From positions 1 to 32,309 of the forward strand of contig NZ_QPJJ01000025.1 in NCBI RefSeq assembly GCF_003337485.1: 32,309 nucleotides of DNA, read 5' to 3'. The stretch's first letter is position 1. Every line of letters begins with the position of its first letter. Positions 7,043 to 14,884 of the stretch are shown one piece after another. This DNA is from Saliterribacillus persicus (lineage in GTDB: Bacteria > Bacillota > Bacilli > Bacillales > Amphibacillaceae). The notes beneath the pieces were generated by a model. It saw nothing but the letters and a program-made list of their open reading frames with translations, did no database searches and was not told where the DNA came from. Made by a program: the position numbers and the translations under genes.

Positions 7043-8533
7043 ATCAGTCAAAGAAAGAAAACAAACCCAGGTATTGTTTTTTACGTTAGTCTGAGTATAA
7101 TTATCGCTTTTGTTGCTTGGGGTGCGATCAATCCAAGTCATTTAAGCGAAACTTCTAGTACAGCTATGAGTGGGATGAAAGAATATTTTAGTTGGTTTTA
7201 TATGCTTGCTACAACGATATTCGTTTTGACCTGCTTATACTTAGCAATTGGCCCCTATCGACATTTAAAATTAGGTCCACCAGATAGTAAACCAGACTAC
7301 TCGTTTTTTTCGTGGCTAGGGTTATTGTTCGCAGCTGGCATGGGCGTAGGTTTAGTGTTCTGGGGAGTAGCAGAACCCGTCTTACATTACATGGAACCAC
7401 CACCGGGTTATGAGGCAGAATCAGAAGCAGCAGCCGAAGCAGCTTTAAAATATAGTGTGTTTCATTGGGCGCTTCAACCATGGGGCGTCTTTGCAATTAT
7501 TGGCTTAACGATGGCTTTTTTTAAATTTAGAAAAAAACGGCCAGGTTTAATTAGTCATGCTTTCTATCCTTTGATTGGAGATAAGGCAAATGGTCCACTC
7601 GGAAAAGTTATCAATATCTTCGCTACACTCGCCACTGCGGTCGGTGTTGCAACGACCTTTGGATTAAGTGCAATGCAAGTGAGTGGAGGTATTTCTGAAG
7701 TATTTGGCACACCAAATAATATAACCAGTCAGTTGATCATCATTGCTATTATTACCGTACTATTTTTGATATCTGCATTATCTGGAGTAGACAAAGGCAT
7801 TCGATATTTAAGCACGAGTAACATAATTATTGCAGGTGTCCTAATGATTCTAGTGCTCTTTTTAGGTCCGACTGTATTTCTTCTAGAAAGCTTTACTACA
7901 ACGGTTGGGCAATACCTCGGAGAATATATTCCTCTTAGTTTATCTTTAGATCCATATGGAGACGATTACTGGTTTGGTGATTGGACTATTTTCTTTTGGG
8001 CATGGGTGATAGCATGGGGACCCTATGTCGGAACTTTTATCGCACGAATCTCAAGAGGGCGAACCATAAGAGAATTTGTGTTAGGAGTTTTATTTGTACC
8101 AGCATTACTCGGCGCAATCTGGTTTTCTGTAATGGGTGGAACTGGACTGCATATGCAAGTTAACGAGGTTGTCGATATCGCTGGAAAAGCACAAGAAAAT
8201 GAAGAATTGGCTTTCTTCTTAATGCTTGGAAATTTACCGCTTGGAACTGTTTTAAGCATTTTAGGGATTCTTCTGATTGCGATCTTTTTTATTACATCTG
8301 CTGATTCAGCAAGCTATGTATTAAGTGTGCTCTCTTCTAAAGGTACGCTTACACCAAGGAAAATCACAAAACTTGCTTGGGGGCTACTTATTTCAGTTAC
8401 CGCAGCTATTCTTTTACTTAGTGGAGGACTAGAAGCGTTACGTGCAATGGCGATTATCGCAGCTCTACCTTTTACAGTGATTGTATTAGTCATGATCGTA
8501 TCCCTGATAAAAGGTCTGAGACAAGAGTTATAA
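7043..8533 (+). CDS. BCCT family glycine betaine/choline-type transporter, probable AUC start
   Basis: A 12-helix sodium-coupled osmolyte transporter of the OpuD/BetP class (about 496 aa). Family signatures: GMGVGLVFWGVAEPVLHYM in TM3/4, the tryptophan-rich FFWAWVIAWGPYVGTFIARISRGRTIREF in TM8 and its loop, and ITSADSASYVLSVLSS in TM10. The first in-frame ATG (7166) would remove TM1. The frame is open upstream and encodes KTNPGIVFYVSLSIIIAFVAWGAINP, the normal BCCT first helix. No ATG, GTG or TTG exists in frame between the stop at 7028 and 7166. GAGGTG (7032-7037) stands 5 nt before ATC at 7043, which would give xSQRKKTNP. I therefore place the start at ATC. A mutated start codon is the alternative. 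A 59-aa gene follows closely. Confidence 0.88.
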   Translation: MSQRKKTNPGIVFYVSLSIIIAFVAWGAINPSHLSETSSTAMSGMKEYFSWFYMLATTIFVLTCLYLAIGPYRHLKLGPPDSKPDYSFFSWLGLLFAAGMGVGLVFWGVAEPVLHYMEPPPGYEAESEAAAEAALKYSVFHWALQPWGVFAIIGLTMAFFKFRKKRPGLISHAFYPLIGDKANGPLGKVINIFATLATAVGVATTFGLSAMQVSGGISEVFGTPNNITSQLIIIAIITVLFLISALSGVDKGIRYLSTSNIIIAGVLMILVLFLGPTVFLLESFTTTVGQYLGEYIPLSLSLDPYGDDYWFGDWTIFFWAWVIAWGPYVGTFIARISRGRTIREFVLGVLFVPALLGAIWFSVMGGTGLHMQVNEVVDIAGKAQENEELAFFLMLGNLPLGTVLSILGILLIAIFFITSADSASYVLSVLSSKGTLTPRKITKLAWGLLISVTAAILLLSGGLEALRAMAIIAALPFTVIVLVMIVSLIKGLRQEL

Positions 8534-8549
8534 GACTGGAGGTTGGTAA

Positions 8550-8729
8550 ATGAAATATACGACCATTATATATATATCTGTTTGTGTTATACATTTAATG
8601 ACATTAACTAATATTACCCTTTTAAACAGTGAATGGGATGGTATTACAATATGGTTGTCTACAGCTGTATTTATTTTCTCAACGACTATATTCAGCTTTA
8701 GTAGAAAAAATAAACATGCAAAAGAGTGA
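8550..8729 (+). CDS. 59-aa two-helix membrane protein downstream of the BCCT transporter
   Basis: Not recognised. ATG at 8550 has GGAGG 7 nt upstream and begins 16 nt after the transporter stop, so the two genes are almost certainly co-transcribed. Two hydrophobic segments (TTIIYISVCVIHLMTLTNITLL and GITIWLSTAVFIFSTTIFSF) flank NSEWD, and the tail is basic (SRKNKHAKE). A strong terminator follows at 8762. It could modulate the transporter, but that is only inferred from the operon. Confidence 0.7.
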   Translation: MKYTTIIYISVCVIHLMTLTNITLLNSEWDGITIWLSTAVFIFSTTIFSFSRKNKHAKE

Positions 8730-8761
8730 CTTAATAACTGAAAAGATACCTTCTTTGCTTT

Positions 8762-8809
8762 CTCTTAGAAATCATGATAACTATAAACATGATTTCTAAG
8801 AGTTTTTTT
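8762..8809 (+). terminator. Terminator of the BCCT operon
   Basis: A perfect 15-bp stem (8762-8776 with 8788-8802) is followed by seven T's. It is one of the strongest terminators in the window. Confidence 0.95.
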
Positions 8810-8939
8810 ATGTATAAGAGAAGATCTTCACCTACTAATAAGTACGCTTTTTTTCAATATTTTATTAGCTTCATAGGAAAAATCTGCGTGCTTATAGAAT
8901 TATACTTTAAGTAGTAAAAAAACATGAGGGGGAACTTAG

Positions 8940-9251
8940 ATGAGTAAGTTTGGTTTATTTGGAAAATTTTCAGTTTTAGATGGGGAAAGAGATACACTTG
9001 TAAATATCTTGTTAGAGGCTGCAGAAGCTTTGGGAGATTTGAAGGAATGTGAAATTTATACCGTTAGCACAGTAGAAGATGAACCAAACACAGTCTATGT
9101 CTATGAAGTATGGCAAAATGAAAATGCTCATCAAGCGTCTTTAAAGCTTGAAGCAACACAAACGTTAATAACAAAAGCAAAGCCAATAATTACTGGAATG
9201 GAGCGTATCAATACTCTAAATATAATCGGTGGAAAAGGGGTTAGTCTCTAA
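8940..9251 (+). CDS. Antibiotic biosynthesis monooxygenase-fold protein
   Basis: A 103-aa ferredoxin-like alpha/beta barrel protein of the ABM group (Pfam ABM, quinol monooxygenase YgiN-like). Typical features: an N-terminal strand with GKFSVLDGERDTLVNILLEAA, a central VYVYEVWQNENAHQASLKLEATQTLITKAKPII and a C-terminal strand. Members are dimeric and act as cofactor-free oxygenases or haem-related enzymes; many have no known substrate. The ribosome binding site GAGGGGGAA lies before ATG 8940. A second, unrelated ABM-fold gene lies at 11512. No biosynthetic cluster surrounds it. Confidence 0.8.
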   Translation: MSKFGLFGKFSVLDGERDTLVNILLEAAEALGDLKECEIYTVSTVEDEPNTVYVYEVWQNENAHQASLKLEATQTLITKAKPIITGMERINTLNIIGGKGVSL

Positions 9252-9296
9252 TTAGATTAACAAAATATCTACTAAAATCAGAAAGCTGGGGGTATC

Positions 9297-9959
9297 ATGC
9301 TAAAAGCTGTGTTGTTTGATTTAGATGGGACTTTATTGGATCGCGATACGTCAGTAAAGTTATTTATAGAAGATCAATACCGAAGATTAGAAAAAGCTTT
9401 AAATCATATTCCGAAGGATAGATATATTCAGAGATTTCTACAGCTAGATAACCATGGCTACCTTTGGAAAGATAAAGTCTATTCTCAAATGGTAGAAGAA
9501 TATAATATAACAGAAATTAGTTGGCAAGCCCTATTACAAGACTATAAAAATGAATTCAAGCATTATTGTGTTCCATTTCCTGGCCTTTTAGGATTGTTAG
9601 CTGAACTTAAAAAGAAACAGCTAGCTTTAGGTATGATTACAAATGGATATGAACAATTTCAATTAGAAAATATCAAATCTTTAGGAATAGAAAGTTATTT
9701 TGACGTCATTATAATTTCCGAAAGTGAAGAGATTAAAAAGCCGGATCCACGAATTTTCAGACGTGCTCTTAAAAAAATTAACGTGGCACCTGGAGAAAGT
9801 ATCTTTGTCGGAGATCATCTTGATAATGATGTTAAAGCAGCAGAAAGCTTAGGAATGATAGGTGTTTGGAAAAAGAATAATAATAAAGATAAGATTGAAA
9901 TAGAATATAAGATTGAAGCTCTATCAGATTTAATTCGAATTGTAGAAAAATTAAATTGA
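9297..9959 (+). CDS. HAD family hydrolase (phosphatase-like)
   Basis: A 220-aa HAD superfamily phosphohydrolase with a C1 helical cap. Motif I is VLFDLDGTLLDRD (nucleophile D8, acid/base D10). Motif II is MITNG, motif III has the lysine in KKPDPRIF, and motif IV is FVGDHLDNDVKAA. All catalytic positions are intact. The substrate is likely a small phosphorylated metabolite but cannot be assigned. GGGGG precedes the ATG by 5 nt. The next gene's promoter begins within the last codons of this one. Confidence 0.88.
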   Translation: MLKAVLFDLDGTLLDRDTSVKLFIEDQYRRLEKALNHIPKDRYIQRFLQLDNHGYLWKDKVYSQMVEEYNITEISWQALLQDYKNEFKHYCVPFPGLLGLLAELKKKQLALGMITNGYEQFQLENIKSLGIESYFDVIIISESEEIKKPDPRIFRRALKKINVAPGESIFVGDHLDNDVKAAESLGMIGVWKKNNNKDKIEIEYKIEALSDLIRIVEKLN

Positions 9960-9985
9960 AACGATTCAATGTTTTTCGGTATAAT
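9956..9985 (+). promoter_or_regulatory. Promoter of the VOC gene pair
   Basis: TTGAAA (9956-9961) and TATAAT (9980-9985) are separated by 18 nt. The -35 overlaps the stop codon of the HAD gene. It is about 80 bp upstream of the first VOC gene. Confidence 0.65.
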
Positions 9986-10062
9986 AGGTGAACCTAATAA
10001 ATAGGCTAACTCATTCAACTATTTGTCATGCGTTAAGCACTAAAATAATAGGAGGTTGTTAG

Positions 10063-10458
10063 ATGTCCCATTTCATATCTCATATTGCAACGGTAGAAAT
10101 TCCTGTTACCAATTTAGAAGCTTCTATCATTTTTTATACAGATATTCTAGGAGTAAAGATCTATTTTAAAGGTGAGAAAGAAGCAATGCTTACTTTTGAG
10201 GAAAAAGGAGTACCCAGCCTTTATCTGGTGCAAACCGTAAGCGCAGAAACATTATCTTTCAAAAATACGAATAATGGCATCCAGCATAGTGTCATTGATT
10301 TTTATACAGCTGATCTAAAATCTTTCTACCACTGGCTAATTGAGAAAAACGTAGAGGTCGGAAGTCTAAATATGGACGCCGAATCAGGCATTGGTGGATT
10401 TGGATTCAAAGATTTAGATGGCAATTCATTTGGTGCTACTAATGTGTTGCAAAAGTAA
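10063..10458 (+). CDS. VOC family (glyoxalase/dioxygenase-fold) protein
   Basis: A 131-aa vicinal-oxygen-chelate fold protein with two beta-alpha-beta3 modules. Module 1 starts HIATVEIPVTNLEASIIFYTDILGVK. Module 2 includes NGIQHSVIDFYTADLKSFYHWLIEKNVEV and ends GGFGFKDLDGNSFGATNV, the usual C-terminal FxDxDGNxF motif. The metal-ligand pattern is partial: a histidine in the first strand is replaced in the usual position, and there is a GIQHSVID histidine. The enzymatic role is unknown; glyoxalase, fosfomycin/bleomycin-resistance and dioxygenase activities all occur in this fold. AGGAGG lies 7 nt upstream. Confidence 0.82.
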   Translation: MSHFISHIATVEIPVTNLEASIIFYTDILGVKIYFKGEKEAMLTFEEKGVPSLYLVQTVSAETLSFKNTNNGIQHSVIDFYTADLKSFYHWLIEKNVEVGSLNMDAESGIGGFGFKDLDGNSFGATNVLQK

Positions 10459-10491
10459 CACGCATAAACATTTTACTTTAAGGAGGCAATA

Positions 10492-10896
10492 ATGTTAAAG
10501 GGAGCCCTTCATCACATTGAGATAAATGTCTCAAATTTAAAACAATCTATTAGTTTCTGGGATTGGTTTCTTACGGACCTAGGATATAGCCAATATCAAA
10601 AATGGGACAGCGGACAAAGCTATAAATTAGGAGAGACCTATCTTGTATTTGTACAGACAGAGGCTCGATTTTTAGATGCGGCTTATCACAGAAGCCAAAT
10701 TGGCTTAAATCATTTAGCATTTCATGGAGAATCTCGCGAACATGTGGACGAGATTACACGAAAACTACTGAATAGGAGAATTAATGTACTTTATCAGGAT
10801 GATCATCCATTTGCAGGTGGAGAAGGCCACTATGCAGTATATTTTGAAGATCCTGATCGTATAAAAGTAGAGCTTGTGGCACCAAGATTAGAATAA
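10492..10896 (+). CDS. VOC family protein, glyoxalase-like
   Basis: A 134-aa VOC fold protein. It begins LHHIEINVSNLKQSISFWDWFLTDLGY, has the second-module IGLNHLAFHGESREHVDEITRKL and ends HYAVYFEDPDRIKVELVAP. The metal-type positions H8 or H9, H76 (GLNHLAF) and the terminal glutamate (KVELVA) are present, so it may bind a metal. It begins 33 nt after the previous VOC gene with an AAGGAGG site. The two have different sequences and are co-transcribed paralogues at most by fold. Confidence 0.85.
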   Translation: MLKGALHHIEINVSNLKQSISFWDWFLTDLGYSQYQKWDSGQSYKLGETYLVFVQTEARFLDAAYHRSQIGLNHLAFHGESREHVDEITRKLLNRRINVLYQDDHPFAGGEGHYAVYFEDPDRIKVELVAPRLE

Positions 10897-10933
10897 CTGA
10901 AAAATCATAATAACCTTTGGGGGTAGAAACAAA

Positions 10934-11488
10934 ATTAGAAATAAAAAAATATTAATTGGAATCATTATATTTTTAATTGTAGCTTGTACATTTACTTTTT
11001 ATAAATGGTATCAGACAAATCAAGAACTAGATGAGAATAAGAGAGTATTAGAAACGACAACTAATAATCAACTGAGAAGCTTAGGCGAAGAATTTTCGCG
11101 AACAGCAGATATTTTAGCACTCTATCAACACAATATGAATGAAATAGATGCAGATGCGTTTTATTTAGCAATAAGAACCCAAGAAAACAAAATAAAGAGT
11201 CTTAGTCAGGAACTCGATTATTTATTATCAGTTTCCCCGAATAAGAATGCTGGCATATTTGAGCAGAATCTGTATAGCGTTTCGGACTATCTAGTTGATA
11301 TCTATGAATTTCAATTTAATAATGATAGTAAAATTCATGAAATGTCAGATATATTAAGAAGCTATGGCATAGAGATCGAGGAATTGTTCTATTCGGAAGG
11401 TACCACAGAAAAGGAAAAATCAGAAGTAATACGAAATCTTATTGAAGAGGCAAATAATGAAATAGAAGAATTAATGGAAAGTAGCTAA
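10934..11488 (+). CDS. Membrane-anchored hypothetical protein, probable AUU start
   Basis: Not recognised. Taking ATT at 10934 as start gives 184 aa: xRNKKILIGIIIFLIVACTFTFYKW (basic start, one hydrophobic helix, possible lipobox IVAC), then about 160 hydrophilic, mostly helical residues with coiled-coil character (ENKIKSLSQELDYLL; EEANNEIEELMES). The first in-frame ATG is at 11135. No ATG, GTG or TTG lies in frame between a stop near 10900 and that position. Yet the open frame upstream encodes a textbook membrane anchor and GGGGG (10919-10923) stands 10 nt before the ATT. It is probably an extracytoplasmic sensor-like or structural protein. It follows the VOC genes by 37 nt and may share their transcript. 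Confidence 0.65.
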   Translation: MRNKKILIGIIIFLIVACTFTFYKWYQTNQELDENKRVLETTTNNQLRSLGEEFSRTADILALYQHNMNEIDADAFYLAIRTQENKIKSLSQELDYLLSVSPNKNAGIFEQNLYSVSDYLVDIYEFQFNNDSKIHEMSDILRSYGIEIEELFYSEGTTEKEKSEVIRNLIEEANNEIEELMESS

Positions 11489-11511
11489 TAGATATAGAAA
11501 GGGATAATTTA

Positions 11512-11814
11512 ATGATTTTAGAAGCGGTAATGCTGCAGGTTAAAAAAGGTCAGGAACAAGAATATGAAAAAGCTTTTGCAAAAGCTTCCGCTATCATAGC
11601 ATCGATGCCTGGGTATTTATCTCACGAGCTTCAGCGCTGCCTCGAAAAAGAGGGGAAGTATTTGCTATTAGTTAGGTGGGAGACGCTTGAAGATCATACG
11701 GTAGGGTTCAGACAATCTAGAGCATATCATGATTGGAAAGAAAAACTTCATCATTTTTATGACCCTTTTCCAAATGTCGAACACTTTGAAAATGTAGATC
11801 TATCCAATTACTGA
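11512..11814 (+). CDS. Antibiotic biosynthesis monooxygenase-fold protein
   Basis: A 100-aa ABM-fold protein. It has an N-terminal strand MILEAVMLQVKKGQEQEYEKAFAKA, a GYLSHELQRCLEKEGKYLLLVRWETLEDHTVGFRQS segment and the C-terminal YHDWKEKLHHFYDPFPNVEHF. This matches the subgroup of small YgiN/HmoB-type monooxygenase-like proteins that is widespread in Bacillales. The exact reaction is not known. It is probably co-transcribed with the gene 23 nt upstream and the methyltransferase 21 nt downstream. Confidence 0.85.
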   Translation: MILEAVMLQVKKGQEQEYEKAFAKASAIIASMPGYLSHELQRCLEKEGKYLLLVRWETLEDHTVGFRQSRAYHDWKEKLHHFYDPFPNVEHFENVDLSNY

Positions 11815-11835
11815 TAAAAAGGACGTGAGAAATTG

Positions 11836-12636
11836 ATGAAGGAAGATATAGCGAGAGAAAGAGCAAAGTTAACGGATTCCAAAGTGATTGATGTAAGAAC
11901 CCTGCAAAATTCTCATAAAAGGTTAAGCGAAATAATAACTGAAGGATTTACTATATTAGATGTTGGCTGTGGAACTGGTGCAATCAACTCAGGTATGGCA
12001 GAAGCTGTCGGTGAAAAAGGAAAAGTGTTCGGAGTGGATAACAATCCTGAATTCATCGAAGCTGCTAATGAAAAGTATAAAGATGTATCACACCTCACCT
12101 TTGAAGAGGCTGATATATATCATCTTCCATTTGAAAATACCTTTGATGTGGTGACTTCAGCTAGAGTTTTACAGTGGCTGGAACAACCAGAGCAGGCACT
12201 TAAAAATATGGTCAAAGCAACAAAAAAAGGTGGAAAGGTTATTGTTCTAGATTATAACCACGAGAAAATTCTTTGGGAGCCAGAAATTCCTAACTCTATG
12301 AAAGTATTTTATGATGCTTTTCTAAAGTGGCGGCAAGACGCAGGGATGGATAACAAAATCGCAGATAATCTAAGTTCCATGTTTAAAAAGGCAGGGCTAG
12401 ATGATGTATTAGTAACTGATCAATCTGAAAAAACGCAGGTAAATGATTCGGATTTCCAAAAATATATTTCATTGTGGAAGACTGTTGCAATGACTAGAGG
12501 CCAGGTAATGGTAGAAGAGGGTTATATAAAAGAAAAAGATAGACAAACTGCCATTACAGAGTTTGATTACTGGATAAAAAATGATGCCATTAGCCAAACA
12601 ATGTATCTGTTAGCAGTGGAAGGAACAAAAAAGTGA
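11836..12636 (+). CDS. Class I SAM-dependent methyltransferase
   Basis: A 266-aa Rossmann-fold methyltransferase. Motif I is ILDVGCGTGAIN (about residues 41-52), the acidic residue that binds the SAM ribose is in GVDNNPEFIEAA, motif II is FEEADIYHLPFENTFDVVTSARVLQWL, and post-II is KKGGKVIVLDYNH. The C-terminal domain contains KWRQDAGMDNKIADNLSSMFKKAGL, as in YcgJ-type methyltransferases. The substrate is unknown. I use ATG 11836 rather than TTG 11833; GGACGTGAG is the ribosome binding site. Confidence 0.87.
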   Translation: MKEDIARERAKLTDSKVIDVRTLQNSHKRLSEIITEGFTILDVGCGTGAINSGMAEAVGEKGKVFGVDNNPEFIEAANEKYKDVSHLTFEEADIYHLPFENTFDVVTSARVLQWLEQPEQALKNMVKATKKGGKVIVLDYNHEKILWEPEIPNSMKVFYDAFLKWRQDAGMDNKIADNLSSMFKKAGLDDVLVTDQSEKTQVNDSDFQKYISLWKTVAMTRGQVMVEEGYIKEKDRQTAITEFDYWIKNDAISQTMYLLAVEGTKK

Positions 12637-12641
12637 TTGAT

Positions 12642-12666
12642 GATAGTAACAGACTTTGTTACTATC
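12642..12666. repeat. Perfect hairpin after the methyltransferase gene
   Basis: GATAGTAACA (12642-12651) pairs with TGTTACTATC (12657-12666) around a 5-nt loop, directly after the stop codon at 12636. No T-tract follows on either strand. It may be a weak or factor-dependent terminator, or an mRNA 3' stabiliser. Confidence 0.5.
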
Positions 12667-12805
12667 GCAAGCATTAAAAATGTAATGTAAAATGACCATC
12701 AACTTGTATATTCATAAACTTTCACTTGGTTGCAGAAGGTATTCTGAAAGAATGGACTTGCACTGGTAGGATAACAATAGAAATCTAATGTTAGGAGAAA
12801 GCTTT

Positions 12806-13342
12806 GTGGAAAAAAGATATAACTTAGGCTCTTTTTATTTAATTCTTTTATGTTTGGGGTTAACAACCTACTCATTGTATTCTAACCTTACCCATAAATG
12901 GCTGATTGCACCTCCAAATTATATATTAATTGTAGTTAGTTTGTTAGCTTTCATTTTAGGTCGTATTGGTTTTAAAGATAAAAGAAACTGGCGAACGAAA
13001 ACTAGAAGTTGGTTAACAGTAGTTTTGTCATTTGTATTGACTGTTGCTCTCTTTCTAGCAATCTTGCTATCCACATTAGCTTCTTCGTTTGGAGCGAATG
13101 AACACATAAAAACAGTACAATCTCCTGATGGAAATTATGCAATTGATTTTTATCGTTATGATGCAGGTGCAGCAGGTTCATTTGGAATTAGAGGAGAATT
13201 AAACGGCCCACTGTGGTTTAAAAAGAGAATTTACTATCGAGATACAGAAGAGCAAGTTGAAGTGGAATGGAAGAATAAAAACATAGTATCGATTAACAAC
13301 CACACCTTGAATTTAAAAGAAGGCGAAACGTACGGGTATTAG
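12806..13342 (+). CDS. DUF5412 family membrane protein
   Basis: A 178-aa protein with three hydrophobic helices: YLILLCLGLTTYSLYSNL, NYILIVVSLLAFILG and SWLTVVLSFVLTVALFLAILLS. A compact extracytoplasmic domain follows with SPDGNYAIDFYRYDAGAAGSFGIRG, KRIYYR and VSINNHTLNLKEGETYGY. I recall this AGAAGSFGIRGELNGP...LKEGETYGY block as the hallmark of DUF5412, which has no known function. GTG 12806 (MEKRYNLG) is preferred over the upstream ATG 12788, because TTAGGAG lies between them. Confidence 0.75.
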   Translation: MEKRYNLGSFYLILLCLGLTTYSLYSNLTHKWLIAPPNYILIVVSLLAFILGRIGFKDKRNWRTKTRSWLTVVLSFVLTVALFLAILLSTLASSFGANEHIKTVQSPDGNYAIDFYRYDAGAAGSFGIRGELNGPLWFKKRIYYRDTEEQVEVEWKNKNIVSINNHTLNLKEGETYGY

Positions 13343-13475
13343 TTTCGTTTTTGCTATTAGAAAAATAATTAGTATGTGAAACTATCTAATTAGAGTAACT
13401 TATTCGACAATAGAAGAAATAAAAAACTCAAACTAGTAATAAGGGAAAGCATTAAATCGAAATGGAGATTTGAGG

Positions 13476-14231
13476 ATGAAACAAACTTTTGATACAGAAG
13501 AAGCGATTAAAAGGTGGAACAAGTTTGCTGATATATACGCTTCGAAACACTTTGAACAAGGAGATCTTCATAAAGAGATTTTTCTAAATCCAACTTTATT
13601 TACATTAATGGGAAAAATAGAAAAGAAAAATGTATTAGATGCTGGTTGCGGTGAGGGTTATTTAAGTAGGCTTATATCAAAGGAAGGGGCAGTTGTGACA
13701 GCGGTCGACTATTCCCCAAGAATGCTAGAAATTGCAAAAAGTAGAACTGAAAACGAGCAAATGATTGAATATAAACATGGTAATCTTGAACATTTAAATA
13801 TTTTTGAAGATAAATGCTTTGATATAATAATTTCCAATATGGTCGTACAGGACCTTGAAAATTATGAAAGTGCATTTCAAGAAATGTATCGGTTATTAGA
13901 GGATGGAGGTAATTTGATTTTTTCGATCTTACATCCTTGTTTTGTAACACCGGGAAGTGGGTGGGAAAAAACCGAAAATGGTGAGAAATTGTATTGGAAA
14001 GTAGACAAGTATTTCTATGAAGGAGTTTATGAGCAAGCTTTAGGTGATGAAGAAAAAATGTTGTTCTTTCATAGAACATTAACGACGTATATAAATACTC
14101 TTATTAAAACGGGCTTTACTATAGAAAGTATTGTCGAACCAAAGCCATCTAATAAGATGCTAGAAAAATATCCTTCATTTGAAGAAGATTACCGATGTGC
14201 AGATTTTATTGTATTTAAATTAAAAAAATAA
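13476..14231 (+). CDS. Class I SAM-dependent methyltransferase
   Basis: A 251-aa methyltransferase. Motif I is NVLDAGCGEGYLS (about residues 51-63), the acidic residue is in VTAVDYSPRMLEIA, motif II is NIFEDKCFDIIISNMVVQDL, and motif III is LLEDGGNLIFSILHPCF. The HPCFxxPGSGW stretch is typical of one group of small-molecule methyltransferases (Methyltransf_11/25). The start is ATG 13476 (MKQTFDTEEA) with GGAG 8 nt upstream. It is distinct in sequence from the methyltransferases at 11836 and 19961. The target is unknown. Confidence 0.87.
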   Translation: MKQTFDTEEAIKRWNKFADIYASKHFEQGDLHKEIFLNPTLFTLMGKIEKKNVLDAGCGEGYLSRLISKEGAVVTAVDYSPRMLEIAKSRTENEQMIEYKHGNLEHLNIFEDKCFDIIISNMVVQDLENYESAFQEMYRLLEDGGNLIFSILHPCFVTPGSGWEKTENGEKLYWKVDKYFYEGVYEQALGDEEKMLFFHRTLTTYINTLIKTGFTIESIVEPKPSNKMLEKYPSFEEDYRCADFIVFKLKK

Positions 14232-14341
14232 TAATGAGGCAGCTTCCACCTCCGTTTCTTGTAATTTAAAATAGACACTCAAGTGTCCCAAAAATTACCT
14301 TAACAAGAGGGTGTTCTTCCATAACAAAATCTTTTATCCTT

Positions 14342-14632
14342 TTATTCGTTTGTGGCAGTTTTAGATTTGCGTCCATTAATCATAAAGAATAAAAGATTGT
14401 ATAGTATGCCTCCAATTAATCCTATTATAATTATCCCAGCAGTTTTAATACTTCCTTGCATTTCGGATGAATTATTGACAATAGTAGCGAGTTCAAGTTG
14501 GGATATCTGTATATTGATGCTTGCTTCTATTTCCATGAAATCAAGAAAAATTGGAACAATGAACACTATGCCTATAATAAAAATAAGGACAAAGATTAAG
14601 AATCCTTCGAAAAACCTTTTTATTAAACTCAT
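14342..14632 (-). CDS. 96-aa two-helix membrane protein, third gene of a membrane cassette
   Basis: Not recognised. An N-terminal helix (FFEGFLIFVLIFIIGIVFIVPIFL) and a C-terminal helix (TAGIIIIGLIGGILYNLLFFMI) flank a loop of about 35 residues (MEIEASINIQISQLELATIVNNSSEMQG). It is the last of three short minus-strand genes (14885-15340, 14713-14859, then this one), separated by only 25 and 80 nt. AAGGAAG precedes ATG 14632. The opposite-strand frame over the same interval has no ribosome binding site and low-quality content, so I reject it. Confidence 0.65.
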   Translation of the reverse strand: MSLIKRFFEGFLIFVLIFIIGIVFIVPIFLDFMEIEASINIQISQLELATIVNNSSEMQGSIKTAGIIIIGLIGGILYNLLFFMINGRKSKTATNE

Positions 14633-14712
14633 TTTAACTTCCTTCCTTTAATTTAATGATATTAAAAAAGTTTGAAATAAAGGGCTTAAATCATTTATTT
14701 ATACCTTACTTC

Positions 14713-14859
14713 TTAAGAAAATGCATCAAAAATAAATAATATAATATAAACAGGTACAGCTACTATTACCCCTCCTGCTAACAAATAACAAATAGCAGTA
14801 AATATATCTTCGAACAAGTCTCTAATAGCTCCTGCCAGATCATCGATAAACTTTAACAT
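14713..14859 (-). CDS. 48-aa membrane peptide, second gene of a membrane cassette
   Basis: Not recognised. ATG at 14859 has a near-perfect AGGAGGAG 3-5 nt upstream. The product begins with an amphipathic acidic helix (MLKFIDDLAGAIRDLFEDIF) and continues with a long hydrophobic one (TAICYLLAGGVIVAVPVYIILFIFDAF). The stop lies at 14713-14715. The combination of an amphipathic and a transmembrane helix is seen in small regulatory or toxin-like peptides, but nothing here proves such a role. Its ribosome binding site is stronger than that of either neighbour. Confidence 0.6.
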   Translation of the reverse strand: MLKFIDDLAGAIRDLFEDIFTAICYLLAGGVIVAVPVYIILFIFDAFS

Positions 14860-14884
14860 GTTCTCCTCCTGACATTCTCAAATT

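Noticed and set aside
8900-13342. A natural-product biosynthesis cluster (two ABM proteins, two VOC proteins, methyltransferase)
   Set aside because: No NRPS, PKS, RiPP precursor, P450 or other core biosynthetic gene is present. These folds are common stand-alone enzymes in Bacillaceae and several have separate transcription signals.
13672-14079. Minus-strand 135-codon frame within the methyltransferase gene at 13476
   Set aside because: It lies wholly within a gene with clear SAM-binding motifs; the translation is unordered and His/Phe/Leu rich, typical of an antisense shadow.
14262-14330. Possible insertion-sequence remnant (GACACTCAAGTGTC palindrome followed by AACAAGAGGGTGTTC)
   Set aside because: It looks somewhat like an IS end, but no inverted partner, target duplication or transposase fragment is present. 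A weak terminator for the minus-strand membrane cassette is an equally good reading.
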